Shown in pieces: positions 13,992 to 15,168 of a stretch of DNA of 15,168 nt. The notes under the pieces are model-generated. The model saw only the letters and a list, made by a program, of their open reading frames with translations, was not told the origin of the DNA and ran no database searches. The DNA is from Candidatus Brocadiaceae bacterium (GTDB lineage: Bacteria > Planctomycetota > MHYJ01 > JACQXL01 > CAKKQI01): assembly GCA_919901895.1 (NCBI GenBank), contig CAKKQI010000053.1, positions 1-15,168 of the forward strand. The letters run 5' to 3'. The translations under genes and the position numbers were made by a program. How positions within the stretch are numbered: the first letter of the stretch is position 1; each line of letters begins with the position of its first letter.

Positions 13992-15168
13992 TTTTAGGTT
14001 CTCTTGGTGCTTGCCCCGGAGGAAATTCTACATGCGACTCTGGATGAGTTCCGGGTTTCATTGTCGAAGGATCAATACCTTGCCAACTACCATCTTTCAT
14101 TTGTTTTTCAATTCGCCAATAACCATTCTGATATTGTTCAGTTGGTGGCATTATTCGAACACGGTGACCAGGGGGAACAGAAGATGGTGGTAATTGAGGA
14201 TGATTTGTAGGTGGCTGAAACTTAGGAGAAGGTTTTGGTGTTCCACTATGACTACTTGGAGATGATGGTTTATCATACATTGCTATTGGAGGCCGAGTGG
14301 CCGCCCATACTCCTGTTGCCCCGCCATGAATTGCAAGCGCTACCCCTAATGCGGCCGCCGGCGCCCCGACAATGGTAAGTGTTCCGCCTGAGCCAATAGA
14401 AATTACTACGCCTCCTTTAAATATTTCTGCGCCACCGAATATTTCGAAAGCACTTTGAGCCATTGAAGTATATCTTCCAATATAACGCCCTATATTATAG
14501 GAAGTAGAACTGCCAAATTGGGATGGGTCAGCAGAAAGTCCAAAAGTCTGAATATTTACATATTCAGCAAGAGCGCCTGCAGAAATATCAAGTCCTACTT
14601 CTGCAACTACTTTGATACCTTCGGTAATACTTATTGCAAGGGATTCCATCCAAGTAGGAGGAGACGGTACGTAAGGTTCTGCCGGGGCAGATGCAGGGTA
14701 CCAGGCATCTCTGATATAATAATCAAGCGGTGATTTTACTTGATCCGGCTCCTGCTGAAGAGGCCTTCCCAACGTCGGGCTGTAATCACCGCCATTTTTG
14801 TCATGGTCTAAACGGGTTTCCGGGTCATACTCCATTCCGTTCGTCATAAATCTGTTGCCAATCACCGAGGCGTCGGCTTGTCCGCCATAACCATGACCAC
14901 CATATAAGGAAAACATTATTTCAGGATTCCCAAAGACGTCGTTTTTAACCCGCTCAGCCACCAGTCCATTTTGCTCGGTTGCTTCATAAGTCGTACCTTC
15001 TTCATCCGTCTGAAAGTAAAATTTCCCGGGTATCGGATGATTGGTTACGTAATCACTCATCAAGAGAGTCCCGTCGCTTGCATAAACATGCTCGGCTTCT
15101 AATGTCTCGGGACTGCTTACCCCATAGTCCGCAATCACCTCTAACCCGTCATAATAAAAATGCGTGGT
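13978..15168 (-). CDS. Rhs/YD-repeat polymorphic toxin, C-terminal part (partial)
   Basis: The reading frame stays open to the window edge, giving at least 396 residues of the C-terminus of a larger Rhs-type protein. The edge begins THFYYDGLEVIADYG, a YD repeat; a second pattern, GMEYDPETRLDHDKNGGDYSPTLGRPLQQEPDQ, is the closing part of the Rhs core (compare YYDPxTGRFLxxDP). The tip follows: a Gly/Ala-rich hydrophobic segment (about 245-290 of the fragment), a Pro/Ser-rich linker (about 294-335) and a compact end of some 65 residues (GYWRIEKQMKDGSWQGIDPSTMKPGTHPESHVEF...). Rhs proteins present a variable toxic tip for contact-dependent killing. I do not recognise the toxic activity. It is paired with the immunity gene just downstream. 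Confidence 0.85.
   Translation of the reverse strand, partial: TTHFYYDGLEVIADYGVSSPETLEAEHVYASDGTLLMSDYVTNHPIPGKFYFQTDEEGTTYEATEQNGLVAERVKNDVFGNPEIMFSLYGGHGYGGQADASVIGNRFMTNGMEYDPETRLDHDKNGGDYSPTLGRPLQQEPDQVKSPLDYYIRDAWYPASAPAEPYVPSPPTWMESLAISITEGIKVVAEVGLDISAGALAEYVNIQTFGLSADPSQFGSSTSYNIGRYIGRYTSMAQSAFEIFGGAEIFKGGVVISIGSGGTLTIVGAPAAALGVALAIHGGATGVWAATRPPIAMYDKPSSPSSHSGTPKPSPKFQPPTNHPQLPPSSVPPGHRVRIMPPTEQYQNGYWRIEKQMKDGSWQGIDPSTMKPGTHPESHVEFPPGQAPREPKIIQH

Overview
The window looks like a chromosomal piece from a diderm (Gram-negative-type) bacterium of moderate GC. It carries a type II secretion-type secretin module, a PgpH/YbeY/UvrA housekeeping cluster, an Rhs polymorphic toxin and many short palindromic repeats. 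That mix is common in uncultivated lineages such as Planctomycetota or Omnitrophota, but no marker here fixes the phylum.

Layout. (1) 1-1157, plus strand: a strong sigma70-like promoter, then tRNA-Lys(CTT), tRNA-Arg(TCT), tRNA-Leu(TAG) and the small gene rpmH (ribosomal protein L34, 912-1055). This block is full of short hairpin repeats. Two of the tRNAs are preceded by a partial copy of their own 5' end followed by a conserved hairpin unit; a third, decayed unit lies after rpmH. (2) 1156-6046, minus strand: uvrA, then pgpH (HD-domain membrane protein, c-di-AMP phosphodiesterase family), then ybeY (rRNA maturation). uvrA and pgpH each have a recognisable promoter; ybeY is 12 bases behind pgpH and probably co-transcribed. 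(3) 6166-6834: two palindromic intergenic repeats, one after gspM and one between gspL and gspM. (4) 6212-11687, minus strand: a five-gene operon of small secreted peptide or lipoprotein, GspD secretin, GspC-like protein, GspL-like protein (PilM-like plus PilN-like in one chain) and GspM/PilO-like protein. Together they would form the outer-membrane channel and the inner-membrane/periplasmic alignment part of a type II secretion or type IV pilus-like machine. The ATPase, platform and pseudopilins are not in the window. (5) 11827-13252, plus strand: a complete-looking insertion sequence with one DDE transposase, recognisable terminal inverted repeats and a hairpin at its left end. (6) 13253-13559: a gene-free stretch with a degenerate direct repeat. 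(7) 13560-15168, minus strand: the C-terminal part of an Rhs/YD-repeat polymorphic toxin, running off the window edge, followed by its probable immunity gene.

The most unusual signal is the hairpin unit nested at the 5' ends of tRNA genes, each time with a 15-19 bp direct duplication of the tRNA start that leaves the downstream tRNA intact. The Rhs tip with its neighbouring immunity gene, of toxin type I do not recognise, is second. The rest is ordinary, apart from local oddities: an altered YbeY metal motif, a shortened PgpH, a split secretion module and palindromic intergenic repeats.
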